DNA of 33,586 nucleotides from the NCBI GenBank assembly GCA_025453555.1, contig JALOQC010000131.1, positions 1 through 33,586 on the forward strand, in the 5' to 3' direction. The position numbers were made by a program, and so were the translations under genes. Under the pieces are notes generated by a model. It was not told the origin of the DNA and made no database searches. It was given only the letters and a program-made list of their open reading frames with translations. Source of the stretch: Myxococcota bacterium (GTDB lineage: Bacteria > Myxococcota_A > Polyangia > Polyangiales > Houyiibacteriaceae). Below, one piece after another: positions 1 to 7,616 of the stretch (position 1 is its first letter; every line of letters begins with the position of its first letter).

Positions 1-1
1 T

Positions 2-2089
2 TACGTGCTCGTCCGCCGCCTCGCCAAGGGCGGCATGGCCGAGATCTTTCTCGCGCGTAAGGAAGGACCCGAAGGCTTCGCGCGCGACCTCGTGGTCAAA
101 CGCATCCTCCCGCATCTCTCCGAAGATCCGGAGCTGATGGCGATGTTCCGCGAGGAGGCGCGGATCGTCGCGCGCCTCGGACACCCGAACGTCGTGCACG
201 TCTACGACTTCGGCGAGGTCGGGGGCACCGCGTACCTCGTGATGGAGCTGGTGCGCGGTGTCGATCTGCGCGCGCTGATCGTCCGCGCGCGCGAGCAGGC
301 GATCGCGGCGCGGCGGCCCGGCGCGGTACCGATGCATCATGCGGCGAAGATCCTCTCGCACGTATGCGAGGGGCTCGCGCACGCGCACGATCTCTCCGAC
401 GCGAGGGGACGACCGCTGGGGCTCGTGCACCGCGACGTCACGCCCTCGAACGTGCTCCTCGGCTTCGAGGGCGCGGTGAAGGTGGCGGACTTCGGCGTCG
501 CGAAGCTTCAGCGAGGCCGCAAGGAGATCACGCGCGTCGGCATGGTGCGTGGCAAGTCCGCGTACCTCTCGCCCGAACAAGCGCGCGGCGAGTCGCTCGA
601 CCGACGCAGTGATCTCTTCAACGTCGGCATCCTGCTCTTCGAGGTGCTCACCGGAGACACGCTCTTTCCACACGAAGACCCGGTGCACGCGCGCACGCTC
701 GCGGCGGCGGGCAAGATCCCCGAGCCTGAGCGTCTGCAGATGCTGCCGCCCGGGCTCCGCGAGATCGCGACGCGCGCGCTCGCGGCGCGGCGCGAGGAGC
801 GCTACCCGGACGCGCTCGCGCTGCGCGCGGACCTCGAGCGCTTCCTGCGCGCGGTGCCAGAGACCTCGGACACGCTCGAGCTCGGGCGCTACGTGCGGCG
901 GCTCTTCCCCGACGTCGTCGAGGAGGATCGGCGCGGTCCACGCGCGGCCGGTACGGTGCCGCTCACGGGCGTGGTCACCCCGAACGGACCGCCCGGCACC
1001 GCGCCGATCGCTCCACCGTCGGTGGGCACCGCGCTGCTCGACGGAACGCCGCCGAGCGGCGAGGCGAGCTTCTCGGACACGCCGGTGGATCCGACGTTCG
1101 CGGCGGGGTTTCGCGATCTGCGCGAGTCGAGCGCGCTCTCGCCGGTGTCGCGGAGCGGGCTCACTTCGTCGTCGAACGCCCCGTCGCCGAGCAGGTCGTC
1201 GAGCGCATCACCACCGGCTTGGTCCACGAACGTACCGGTCGCGGTCACGCAGAAGGTGCCCTCGGTCGCGCCGCCGCCACGCTCGCATCGCGCGCGGCGT
1301 TGGGCTCCGTTTCTCCTCGTTCCGATCGCGGGGCTGCTCTCCTGGCTCGTCTTCCGCACTCCCGACGACATCGCGCCACCACCGCTCGAGCTCCCGTCCG
1401 ACCCGGATCGACCCGTCGTCGAGCGGCTCCCGACGCCACCGGCGCATCTGCGCATCACCACGGAGCCTGCCGGTCTCACGCTTCGCGTCGACACCGTCGA
1501 GCACGGCCCGGCGCCGCTGCGGCTCGCGGTCGAGCCGGGGCCGCACGTGGTGGAGGCGCTCGAAGAGGGGCGCGTCGTCGCATCGCGCACGCTCGAGGTC
1601 ACGGCCGCGACGGAGGTCGACGTGCTGCTTCAGGCGCGCACGACGGAGGCGCGGCTGCGCGTGGTGAGCGAGCCGAGCGGCGCGGTGGTGCTCGTCGGCG
1701 ACGAGCGCGTCGGTCGGACTCCGCTCGACGTCGGCGTCGCTCCGGGCGAGCACGTGGTCACGCTGCGGCTCGACGGTTACCAAGAGCACCAAGCGCCGGT
1801 CCTCGCGCTCGAGGGCGGGGTCGCCACGTTCTCCGCCGTGCTTCGACGCGAGCCGCGTCCCCGCAATCCCGTCGTCACGCCGCGCGGCACCGGCACCCTC
1901 GCGATGGCCACCACGCCCTGGTGCGACGTCTTCCTCGGCCGCCGAAAGCTCGGCACCACGCCCTTCACGAACGTCTCGCTCCCCGCGGGCACCCACACGC
2001 TCACGCTGCGCGCGCCGGGCAAGCCGGAGCGTCGGCACGTCGTCACGATCCGCGCGGGCGAAGAGAGCCGCGTGCGATTGGCGCTTTGA
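2..2089 (+). CDS. Ser/Thr protein kinase with PEGA repeats (5'-truncated)
   Basis: Membrane-anchored Hanks-type kinase that phosphorylates Ser/Thr on unknown partners. The window opens inside the gene: the frame runs from base 2 with a glycine-rich loop (RLAKGGMAEIFLARK), so only the extreme N-terminus is missing. Visible kinase motifs are the catalytic loop LVHRDVTPSNVLL, the metal-binding DFG (VADFGVAK) and the APE-like SPEQARG. A Pro/Ser/Thr-rich linker of about 150 residues follows, then one hydrophobic segment (FLLVPIAGLLSWLVF, near residue 440). The rest holds three PEGA-type repeats (roughly residues 480-550, 550-615 and 625-695), each with an 'EP.G' or 'TPW' start and a 'GxxPL/PF' turn; these are normally extracytoplasmic. 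This architecture is common in Myxococcota. The stop codon lies inside the first unit of a 33-bp tandem repeat. Identity as a kinase is secure; its target is unknown. Confidence 0.95.
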   Translation, partial: YVLVRRLAKGGMAEIFLARKEGPEGFARDLVVKRILPHLSEDPELMAMFREEARIVARLGHPNVVHVYDFGEVGGTAYLVMELVRGVDLRALIVRAREQAIAARRPGAVPMHHAAKILSHVCEGLAHAHDLSDARGRPLGLVHRDVTPSNVLLGFEGAVKVADFGVAKLQRGRKEITRVGMVRGKSAYLSPEQARGESLDRRSDLFNVGILLFEVLTGDTLFPHEDPVHARTLAAAGKIPEPERLQMLPPGLREIATRALAARREERYPDALALRADLERFLRAVPETSDTLELGRYVRRLFPDVVEEDRRGPRAAGTVPLTGVVTPNGPPGTAPIAPPSVGTALLDGTPPSGEASFSDTPVDPTFAAGFRDLRESSALSPVSRSGLTSSSNAPSPSRSSSASPPAWSTNVPVAVTQKVPSVAPPPRSHRARRWAPFLLVPIAGLLSWLVFRTPDDIAPPPLELPSDPDRPVVERLPTPPAHLRITTEPAGLTLRVDTVEHGPAPLRLAVEPGPHVVEALEEGRVVASRTLEVTAATEVDVLLQARTTEARLRVVSEPSGAVVLVGDERVGRTPLDVGVAPGEHVVTLRLDGYQEHQAPVLALEGGVATFSAVLRREPRPRNPVVTPRGTGTLAMATTPWCDVFLGRRKLGTTPFTNVSLPAGTHTLTLRAPGKPERRHVVTIRAGEESRVRLAL

Positions 2090-2197
2090 GTGCAGGAGAT
2101 CCGCGTGCTGTTGGCGATTTGAATGCAGGATACCCGCGTGCGGTTGGCGATTTGAGTGACGGATGGTTGCATGCGATTGGCGCTTCGAGTCGTCGCG
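2068..2197 (+). repeat. 33-bp tandem repeat spanning the kinase stop codon
   Basis: Four diverged units with a strict 33-bp period start at 2068, 2101, 2134 and 2167. Each has the core CGTGCNNTTGGCG(C/A)TT followed by GAGT or GAAT. Unit 1 encodes the last residues of the kinase (RVRLAL) and its TGA; units 2 and 3 reproduce the same reading, including an in-phase TGA. The 3' end of the gene has therefore been copied downstream several times. The period is a multiple of three, so the duplicated stop codons share one frame. Confidence 0.85.
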
Positions 2198-2261
2198 TGC
2201 CGGAGATCGCATCCTCGCGCGGGTCATGGACGCACCGTCGAAGAACGACGAAACGAAGTCC

Positions 2262-2300
2262 GAGAAAAAGACGAACGCCGACCGGATCGCTCCGATCGGC
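2262..2300 (-). terminator. Intrinsic terminator of rtcB
   Basis: Read on the minus strand, a hairpin with 10-bp arms (2291-2300 and 2277-2286, one mismatch, loop of 4) is followed by a T-rich stretch with five consecutive T at 2269-2265. It lies about 70 nt past the rtcB stop codon. There is no T-run on the plus side, so it would act on rtcB rather than on the kinase transcript. Confidence 0.7.
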
Positions 2301-2368
2301 GCTCGCACGCCAACGCACTCGCTCGCCTGCCCACGATCGCTTCGATCACGAGAGAGGCGCCGAACGCC

Positions 2369-3598
2369 TCATCCCTTCACGCACACCACCTGTCGCAGCA
2401 CGTACGCGACGTCGACCAGGTCGGCCTGCGCGGCCATGACGGCGTCGATGTCCTTGTAGGCCATCGGCGTCTCGTCGATCACGTCCTCGTCCTTGCGGCA
2501 CTCGACGCCCGCGGTCGCCTTCGCGTGGTCCTCGAGCGTGAAGCGCCGCTTCGCCTCGCCACGGCTCATCGCGCGACCCGCGCCGTGCGAGCAAGAGCAG
2601 AAGCTCTCGGCGTTTCCCTTCCCGCGGACGATGTAGGAACGCGTCCCCATCGACCCCGGGATGATGCCGAGCTCACCCGCGCCCGCGCGCACCGCGCCCT
2701 TGCGAGTCACCCACACGTCCGCGCCGTAGTGGTGCTCCTTCGCGACGTAGTTGTGGTGGCAGTTCACCGCCACGTCCGCCGTGGTGAAGTCACCGAGCAC
2801 GCCGCGCAGAGCCGCCAGAGTCGCGCGCATCATCACCTCGCGGTTCTCGCGAGCGAAACGCTGCGCCCAATCCACCGCCTCGACGTAGTCGTCGAAGTGC
2901 GACGTCCCCTCGGGCAAGTACGCGAGGTTCTCGTCCGGGAGGTTCACGTGCCACGTGCGCATGTCCTCCTTCGCGAGCTCGATGAAGTAGGAGCCGATGC
3001 GGTTCCCGACCCCACGCGAGCCGGAGTGCAGCATCACCCACACGTCGCCCGCCTCGTCGAGGCAGAGCTCGATGAAGTGGTTCCCCGTCCCGAGCGTTCC
3101 GAGGTGCGTCACGTGGTTGCTCTGCGCGAGCTTCGGGTGCTTGTCGCAGAGCACCACGAACTCGGATGCGAGCTTCTGCGCCCACACGTCCGACACGACG
3201 TCCGGCGGATCACCCCACGCGCCCCGATCGCGCTTGGTCGATCGCGAGAGCGTGCGGCCGTGCGGCACCGCGGCCTCGATCGCCGAGCGCACGCCCTTCA
3301 GGTCGTCGGGCAGGTGCTCGGCGCGCAGCGACGTCTTCACCGCCATCATCCCGCAGCCGAGATCCACGCCGACCGCGGCCGGCACGATCGCCTGCTTGGT
3401 CGGGATCACGGAGCCCACCGTCGCGCCCATGCCCCAGTGCACGTCGGGCATCACCGCGACCCACTTGTGGATGAAGGGCAACGACGCGACGTTCGCGAGC
3501 TGCACACGCGCCGCGTCCTCCACCACCACCCCACGGGTCCACATCTTCACGAGGCCGCCGTCCGGGGTCGTCATCACGTCGTAATCACGCGTGTCCAT
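2369..3598 (-). CDS. rtcB: RNA-splicing/repair ligase RtcB
   Basis: GTP- and Mn2+-dependent RNA ligase joining 2',3'-cyclic phosphate (3'-phosphate) ends to 5'-OH ends; in bacteria it repairs cleaved tRNA and rRNA. The predicted protein has 409 residues against 408 for the E. coli enzyme. Metal-binding Cys is in GVDLGCGMMAVKT (C82); the 'THLGTLGTGNHFIEL' and 'HSGSRGVGNRIG' motifs are present. The guanylylated His is in CSCSHGAGR (H338, matching E. coli H337). The ATG at 3598 is preceded by GGAG with 8-nt spacing. A sigma-54 promoter lies about 55-70 bp upstream and a terminator downstream, so the gene is probably a single-gene transcript. No archease and no RNA cyclase rtcA is in the window. 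The activator gene rtcR lies 4 kb away behind two lipoprotein genes, instead of divergently next door as in enterobacteria. Confidence 0.97.
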   Translation of the reverse strand: MDTRDYDVMTTPDGGLVKMWTRGVVVEDAARVQLANVASLPFIHKWVAVMPDVHWGMGATVGSVIPTKQAIVPAAVGVDLGCGMMAVKTSLRAEHLPDDLKGVRSAIEAAVPHGRTLSRSTKRDRGAWGDPPDVVSDVWAQKLASEFVVLCDKHPKLAQSNHVTHLGTLGTGNHFIELCLDEAGDVWVMLHSGSRGVGNRIGSYFIELAKEDMRTWHVNLPDENLAYLPEGTSHFDDYVEAVDWAQRFARENREVMMRATLAALRGVLGDFTTADVAVNCHHNYVAKEHHYGADVWVTRKGAVRAGAGELGIIPGSMGTRSYIVRGKGNAESFCSCSHGAGRAMSRGEAKRRFTLEDHAKATAGVECRKDEDVIDETPMAYKDIDAVMAAQADLVDVAYVLRQVVCVKG

Positions 3599-3618
3599 GG
3601 CTCAGTCTCCAGTGTCGA

Positions 3619-3635
3619 GGCCGACGTGGTCGGCC
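3619..3635 (-). promoter_or_regulatory. 5'-leader hairpin of rtcB mRNA
   Basis: Perfect inverted repeat, arms GGCCGAC and GTCGGCC with a 3-nt loop. If transcription starts 12 nt after the -12 GC (about 3640), the stem occupies about +6 to +22, almost at the 5' end of the rtcB message and ahead of the ribosome-binding site. It could stabilise the mRNA or be a protein/RNA contact. It is also a perfect DNA palindrome and could equally be an operator. Confidence 0.5.
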
Positions 3636-3650
3636 GTTGGAGGAGGGTAG

Positions 3651-3667
3651 AGCGAGAGGCGTGCCGA
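3651..3667 (-). promoter_or_regulatory. Sigma-54 promoter of rtcB
   Basis: Minus-strand sequence TCGGCACGCCTCTCGCT. The -24 element GGCACG is an exact match to the consensus core and the -12 element TCGCT differs from TTGCT at one base. GG (3665-3664) and GC (3653-3652) are separated by exactly 10 nt. RtcR-type activators work only with sigma-54 polymerase, so a promoter of this class ahead of rtcB fits the activator encoded in the same locus. Expected start of transcription is about 3640, giving a leader of about 42 nt. Confidence 0.75.
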
Positions 3668-3755
3668 GAGCTGTTGAGGCGGATGGAATCGCGAAATCGC
3701 GGAGAAAGCGAGGGTTGGACGGTTCGGGCGCCTGGGCATCGCGATGGTGTGCTAT

Positions 3756-3770
3756 CGCAGTTTATCTGCG
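3756..3770. promoter_or_regulatory. Candidate upstream activator site for RtcR
   Basis: Inverted repeat CGCAG-TTTAT-CTGCG centred about 123 bp upstream of the predicted rtcB start, a normal distance for a sigma-54 enhancer. Two TATCGC words (3753 and 3773) flank it exactly 20 bp apart, i.e. on one DNA face. The assignment to RtcR is inference; ATCGC words are common in this genome. Confidence 0.35.
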
Positions 3771-3921
3771 CGTATCGCGAGGCCCTGACCCGGCCGATCT
3801 CGACCGTTCGCGCCCGCCACGCTTGCAGGACGAACGCTGTCGGATGGAATCCTTCAGGGATGTCGAACTTTGTGTGAGATAAATTACGTTTTCGACGGGT
3901 GAACGCCCATAGAAACGTTGA

Positions 3922-5880
3922 ATGGCTCGAAGGCACCACCGGCACGGATTCTCCCACGCCCTGTTGGCTTCGACGCTCCTCGCGAGCGTCCTCGGCCTGG
4001 GCTGCGGGGGCGGCGACGACGTGTTGCCCGGCACCGGCGAGCCCGAGCGGGTCGCGTTCGAGTCGGTCGCGCCACCCCCCCACGGGCCGTTCCCCTTCGT
4101 GCGCGCGGTCTGGACCCGCGGCGACACCGTGGTGATGAACCGCTACGTGAGCTTCGACCGACGCGCGACGTGGCGCGCGATCGAGCTCGTGCCGGAGGGC
4201 CGCCTCCCGGCCGACTTCGTGTTCCTGAGCGACACCACCGGCGTGGCGCGCACGGGGCTGAACGCCTTCACCCTCGCCGACCTGGAAGCCGGCACCTTCC
4301 GCAACCTCGCCGGCGAGCGCGACGACCTCAGCGGCTGGGCCGTCCACGAAGGCTTCCTCTACCACTTCGTGGAGGAGATCACGGCGGGCGCGAGCCTCGC
4401 GGACGAGCGCTCGGTGGGCTACTTCTTCCGGCTCGACCTCTCCGATCCGGATGCCGAGTGGGAGACGCTGCCCACGCTCGCCACGACCTACGCGCCGCTC
4501 CGTTTTCGAGCGTCGTTGCACTCGACCGAGGCGGGGCTCGTCGCGGTGACGCGCTTCGGCTTCCACACCAGCGTCGACGGTGGCCAGAGCTGGAGCTTGG
4601 GTCCCGCGGTGCCCATGGGTCTCGGAGGCGCGCTCGGCGATCTCAACCCCGTGTGGATCACGCGCGCGGGGAACGTGTTGATCGTCCAAGGGCCGAACAC
4701 CGTCGCGTCGTACGACGGTGGCGCGAACTACGAGACCATCGGACCGAATCCCGGGCCCGACGTCGACTGGATGGACTTCGAGCTGCTCCCTGACGGAACG
4801 CTCACCTTCCCGAAGAGCCGCCTGCGCTCGGACGACGACGGTCGCACGTGGCGCTCGTTCCTCGACGTGGAGATCCCGCGTACCCGCGCGTACCTCCGCG
4901 GCGACGAGATCTACCTCGCCGACGAGACCCGCGGCCCGACGCTCGTGATGCGCGCGGACGGTGAGATCGAGATGCTGCTCGCGCGTGTCTCGAACGAGCG
5001 CGGCGGCGGCCTCCTTCGTGCGGTCCGACTCGAGAGCGGCGAGCTCGTGGGCTTGGTAGGCAGCGATCAGGTTCGTTTCCGTTCCGGCCAGCGCACGTGG
5101 ACGTGGGAGCGCGAGCTTCCGGGGGCGATCGAGCTCTTCGACGTCGGCGAGGGACGCCTCGCGTATGCAACCACGGTCGCGGGAGATCGCAGACCCACGG
5201 TCGCCTTCTCGGAGGACGGTGGCGCGACGTGGGGAGAGCCCATCTTTCTCCCGAGCGAGACGAGCGTCTCTTCGCTGGTGGCCTCGGCCGGTCGGCTGAT
5301 CGCGCATGCGCGCGGCGAGTGCTCGGGCACGCTCCTCGAGAGCCTCGATGCCGGGGCGACGTGGAGCAGGCTACCGCTGCCGGGTCCCCTGCTCGACTCG
5401 GAGGGTGCGGTCGTGGTCGATGGCTTCTTGGACCACGTCCCCGTCGCGGCCACGAGCGATGGCGTCGTGTTCGGCCACAGCACGCGCTACTTCCCGATCG
5501 GATCGGACTGCAACCGGAGCGACACCTACCCGAGTCGTTCGGACGACGCGGGCCGCACGTGGGTCCAGATCGGTGGTGGAACGACCGCCGAGGTCGCGTA
5601 CCTGCCCATTGCCACGACGTCGCGCGACGATCTCGTCACCGCGGGTTCCGTCACATCCGACATCTCGCCCGACTCGGGCACGACGCGGACCGTTCTCGAC
5701 CTCTGGCTCTTCCGCCGCGCCGCGGAGCGCTGGGCCGCGATCGGAGTGCCGACCCTCGACGACGAGCCCGTGTCCGCCGACGCGGTGTTCGACGTTCGAG
5801 CGAGTGTCGACCCGACCGACCGGCTGATGCTCACGGTCTTCGGGCTGGGGATCGTGCGCAGCGTGGATCCCCTGCGTTGA
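3922..5880 (+). CDS. Asp-box (BNR) beta-propeller lipoprotein
   Basis: Predicted surface lipoprotein of 652 residues. The N-terminus has a short basic region, a hydrophobic stretch and the lipobox LGLGC, followed by a GGGDD linker. The body contains at least six Asp-box motifs of the S-x-D-x-G-x-x-W type: SVDGGQSW, SYDGGANY, SDDDGRTW, SEDGGATW, SLDAGATW and SDDAGRTW. Such motifs mark sialidase- or sortilin-like propellers that bind glycans or proteins. I see no sialidase catalytic arginine triad with confidence, so a binding role is more likely than hydrolysis. The gene begins the plus-strand run that ends in rtcR; the next gene follows after 139 bp. Start ATG 3922 was chosen because it places the lipobox at a normal distance; no strong ribosome-binding site is visible. 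Confidence 0.85.
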   Translation: MARRHHRHGFSHALLASTLLASVLGLGCGGGDDVLPGTGEPERVAFESVAPPPHGPFPFVRAVWTRGDTVVMNRYVSFDRRATWRAIELVPEGRLPADFVFLSDTTGVARTGLNAFTLADLEAGTFRNLAGERDDLSGWAVHEGFLYHFVEEITAGASLADERSVGYFFRLDLSDPDAEWETLPTLATTYAPLRFRASLHSTEAGLVAVTRFGFHTSVDGGQSWSLGPAVPMGLGGALGDLNPVWITRAGNVLIVQGPNTVASYDGGANYETIGPNPGPDVDWMDFELLPDGTLTFPKSRLRSDDDGRTWRSFLDVEIPRTRAYLRGDEIYLADETRGPTLVMRADGEIEMLLARVSNERGGGLLRAVRLESGELVGLVGSDQVRFRSGQRTWTWERELPGAIELFDVGEGRLAYATTVAGDRRPTVAFSEDGGATWGEPIFLPSETSVSSLVASAGRLIAHARGECSGTLLESLDAGATWSRLPLPGPLLDSEGAVVVDGFLDHVPVAATSDGVVFGHSTRYFPIGSDCNRSDTYPSRSDDAGRTWVQIGGGTTAEVAYLPIATTSRDDLVTAGSVTSDISPDSGTTRTVLDLWLFRRAAERWAAIGVPTLDDEPVSADAVFDVRASVDPTDRLMLTVFGLGIVRSVDPLR

Positions 5881-6019
5881 AGGCCGACGCCCCGCGGTCT
5901 CGCGGCGTCCAGCGGACTCCGCCGTGGCGCAGCGAGAGACTTCCGGCGAGCGCACGCTTCGCTCACCATCTCGGACCTACCAGCAGCTCGACCTGCGGCT
6001 CGACTCGAAGGGGGAACGA

Positions 6020-7537
6020 ATGCGACGCGACGAAGTGGGGGAAGCGTGTGGAGGGCACGCGAAGGTTCGACGACCTACGCCGAACGTTCGCCATGTCGCA
6101 CGCGTGGTCTGGATCCTGATGGCGTGCGGTGGGGAAACCGCGAGCGCGCCATCCGCGATCTCGAACGAAAGTCCGCCCACGCAAGCGGCGGGTACGGACG
6201 AGAGCACGATGGCCAGCCCGACGAGCGCGGGTACGACGAGCACTGCGAGCGCGAGCACGACGGGTACGACGAGCCCGACCGATCCGAGCCCGACCGATCC
6301 GACACAGGGAGCCACTCCCGACCCGACCCCCGCGGCGGCACCGACGGACGAAGCGGACCTCGACTCGCTCGTCGATCTCCTGCACTCGGTCCGCACCGAG
6401 CTCGCGACCTCTTCGGCCTACCAAGACCGCGAGACGCAGGTGCGGGCGTTGGTCGACGGGGATCTCGAGACCGCCTGGAACTCGCGCACGGGCGATCTGC
6501 AGGGCGCGTGGATCGAGGTCCGCATTCCCGCCGACGCGCGGGTGTTCTCCATCCACATGACGGTGGGCTTCACGAAGCTCCAAGGCACCACCGACCTCTT
6601 CACCGGCAATCACCGCGTCGCGAAGGTGAAGGTCTCGCGGGACGGGACCGAGCTCGGTGTGGCGACGCTCGACGTCGAATCGCAACGGCTCCAGTTGCTC
6701 GACAATCCCGATGCTCCTCCCGACTTCGACGGTCCGGGCGGCGTGTATCGCCTCGAGCTCGTGGAGCTGCGCCCCGGCAGCAACCCGCGCTGGCAGGAGG
6801 CCTGCATCTCGGAGCTCCAGATCCTCGGCTCGTCGCCGCGCGCGGTCGAGGACTCGTTCACACCGACGATCGCGATCGGCGCGCTGCCGCCGCCGTACGT
6901 GCCGCCGCCCGCGAACCGTGAGGAGATCGCGCGAGCTCATCCACAACGCGTGCATGCGATCGACGCCGGCTTCGCGGACGTGCTCCTCGCGCTGCACTCG
7001 AGCGCCTCGCCGAACGAGTCGGACCTCGAAGATCTGCGTTCGTCCCGTCGCACGACGCTCAACCGCGCGGCCGATTTCGTCGAGCCGGTCGATGCCGACG
7101 TGGCGGCCGGTCTGCGCGCTCGCTTGGCGCGGACCGTCGTCTGGACGAACCGCTCCGAGGCCCGCACCGCGCTGACGGACGATCTCGACGCGCTGGCGCG
7201 CGCGATGGAGGCCGTCGCGACGTGGCTCGGCGACGACGCGGCGCGATGTCGCTGGGCGCGCGCTCACGCGGGGCTTCGCCTCGCGCACGTGGAGGGGGTG
7301 CTCTCGCAAGACGCCGAAGCGCTCGACGACATGGACCTCGGGACGCCGGGTGACGAGCCTGTCTACCTCGACCTCGCGGTCGAGCTCTCCGAGGCCGCGC
7401 AGCGATGGAAGAACGACTCGGCCGGCACTGCGCGGCGACTCGAGCGCCTCACCAAGCCGGCGCTGCCCTCGATCCAACGCGACTGGGACGCGATGATCGC
7501 GCAGATTGGGGTCGCACGAGCGGCGTGCGGTTGGTGA
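6020..7537 (+). CDS. Lipoprotein with discoidin/NADase-type glycan-binding-like domain
   Basis: Predicted lipoprotein of 505 residues. ATG 6020 is preceded by AAGGGGG about 5 nt away. A lipobox-like LMAC lies near residue 36 after a hydrophobic WILMA stretch. A Thr/Ser/Pro/Ala-rich linker follows (about residues 45-115, with repeated TSPTDPSPTDP). Residues of about 120-275 resemble a discoidin (F5/8 type C)-like domain: 'ALVDGDLETAWNSR', 'GAWIEVRIP', 'VKVSRDGTELG', 'YRLELVEL' and 'CISELQILG' follow the order seen in bacterial NADase-type glycan-binding domains. The C-terminal 220 residues are helical and match nothing I recognise. The gene lies between the propeller lipoprotein and rtcR, same strand, with 79 bp to rtcR. 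A link to RNA repair is not shown by the sequence. Confidence 0.8.
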   Translation: MRRDEVGEACGGHAKVRRPTPNVRHVARVVWILMACGGETASAPSAISNESPPTQAAGTDESTMASPTSAGTTSTASASTTGTTSPTDPSPTDPTQGATPDPTPAAAPTDEADLDSLVDLLHSVRTELATSSAYQDRETQVRALVDGDLETAWNSRTGDLQGAWIEVRIPADARVFSIHMTVGFTKLQGTTDLFTGNHRVAKVKVSRDGTELGVATLDVESQRLQLLDNPDAPPDFDGPGGVYRLELVELRPGSNPRWQEACISELQILGSSPRAVEDSFTPTIAIGALPPPYVPPPANREEIARAHPQRVHAIDAGFADVLLALHSSASPNESDLEDLRSSRRTTLNRAADFVEPVDADVAAGLRARLARTVVWTNRSEARTALTDDLDALARAMEAVATWLGDDAARCRWARAHAGLRLAHVEGVLSQDAEALDDMDLGTPGDEPVYLDLAVELSEAAQRWKNDSAGTARRLERLTKPALPSIQRDWDAMIAQIGVARAACGW

Positions 7538-7616
7538 GCTCCTTGGAGCCGAAGCCGAGCGTCGAGACCGTTCGTCGTCGGACGGAGCGGGTCGGCAACG
7601 AGGAGCGCGGAATCGC

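Larger units (their letters stand above)
3599..3921. other. rtcB / lipoprotein divergent regulatory region
   Basis: This 323-bp gap separates divergent rtcB and the Asp-box lipoprotein. From left to right it holds the rtcB ribosome-binding site, a leader hairpin and a sigma-54 promoter (separate entries). Then come five ATCGC(G/A) words (3688, 3696, 3738, 3754, 3774), one inside the palindrome CATCGCGATG (3737-3746). An inverted repeat CGCAG-TTTAT-CTGCG lies at 3756-3770. An unusually AT-rich stretch at 3865-3893 is flanked by the inverted pair GTCGAA (3862-3867) and TTCGAC (3891-3896). The AT-rich stretch may carry the promoter of the plus-strand lipoprotein. I see no convincing open frame here. 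Confidence 0.6.

Noticed and set aside
2156-3877. Plus-strand open frame of 573 codons opposite rtcB
   Set aside because: His/Arg/Val-rich translation with no motif; rtcB on the other strand has all catalytic residues.
3865-3896. Sigma-70 promoter in the AT-rich island before the propeller lipoprotein
   Set aside because: GATAAA resembles a -10 box, but no -35 element with proper spacing can be matched with confidence, so only the AT-rich island is recorded.
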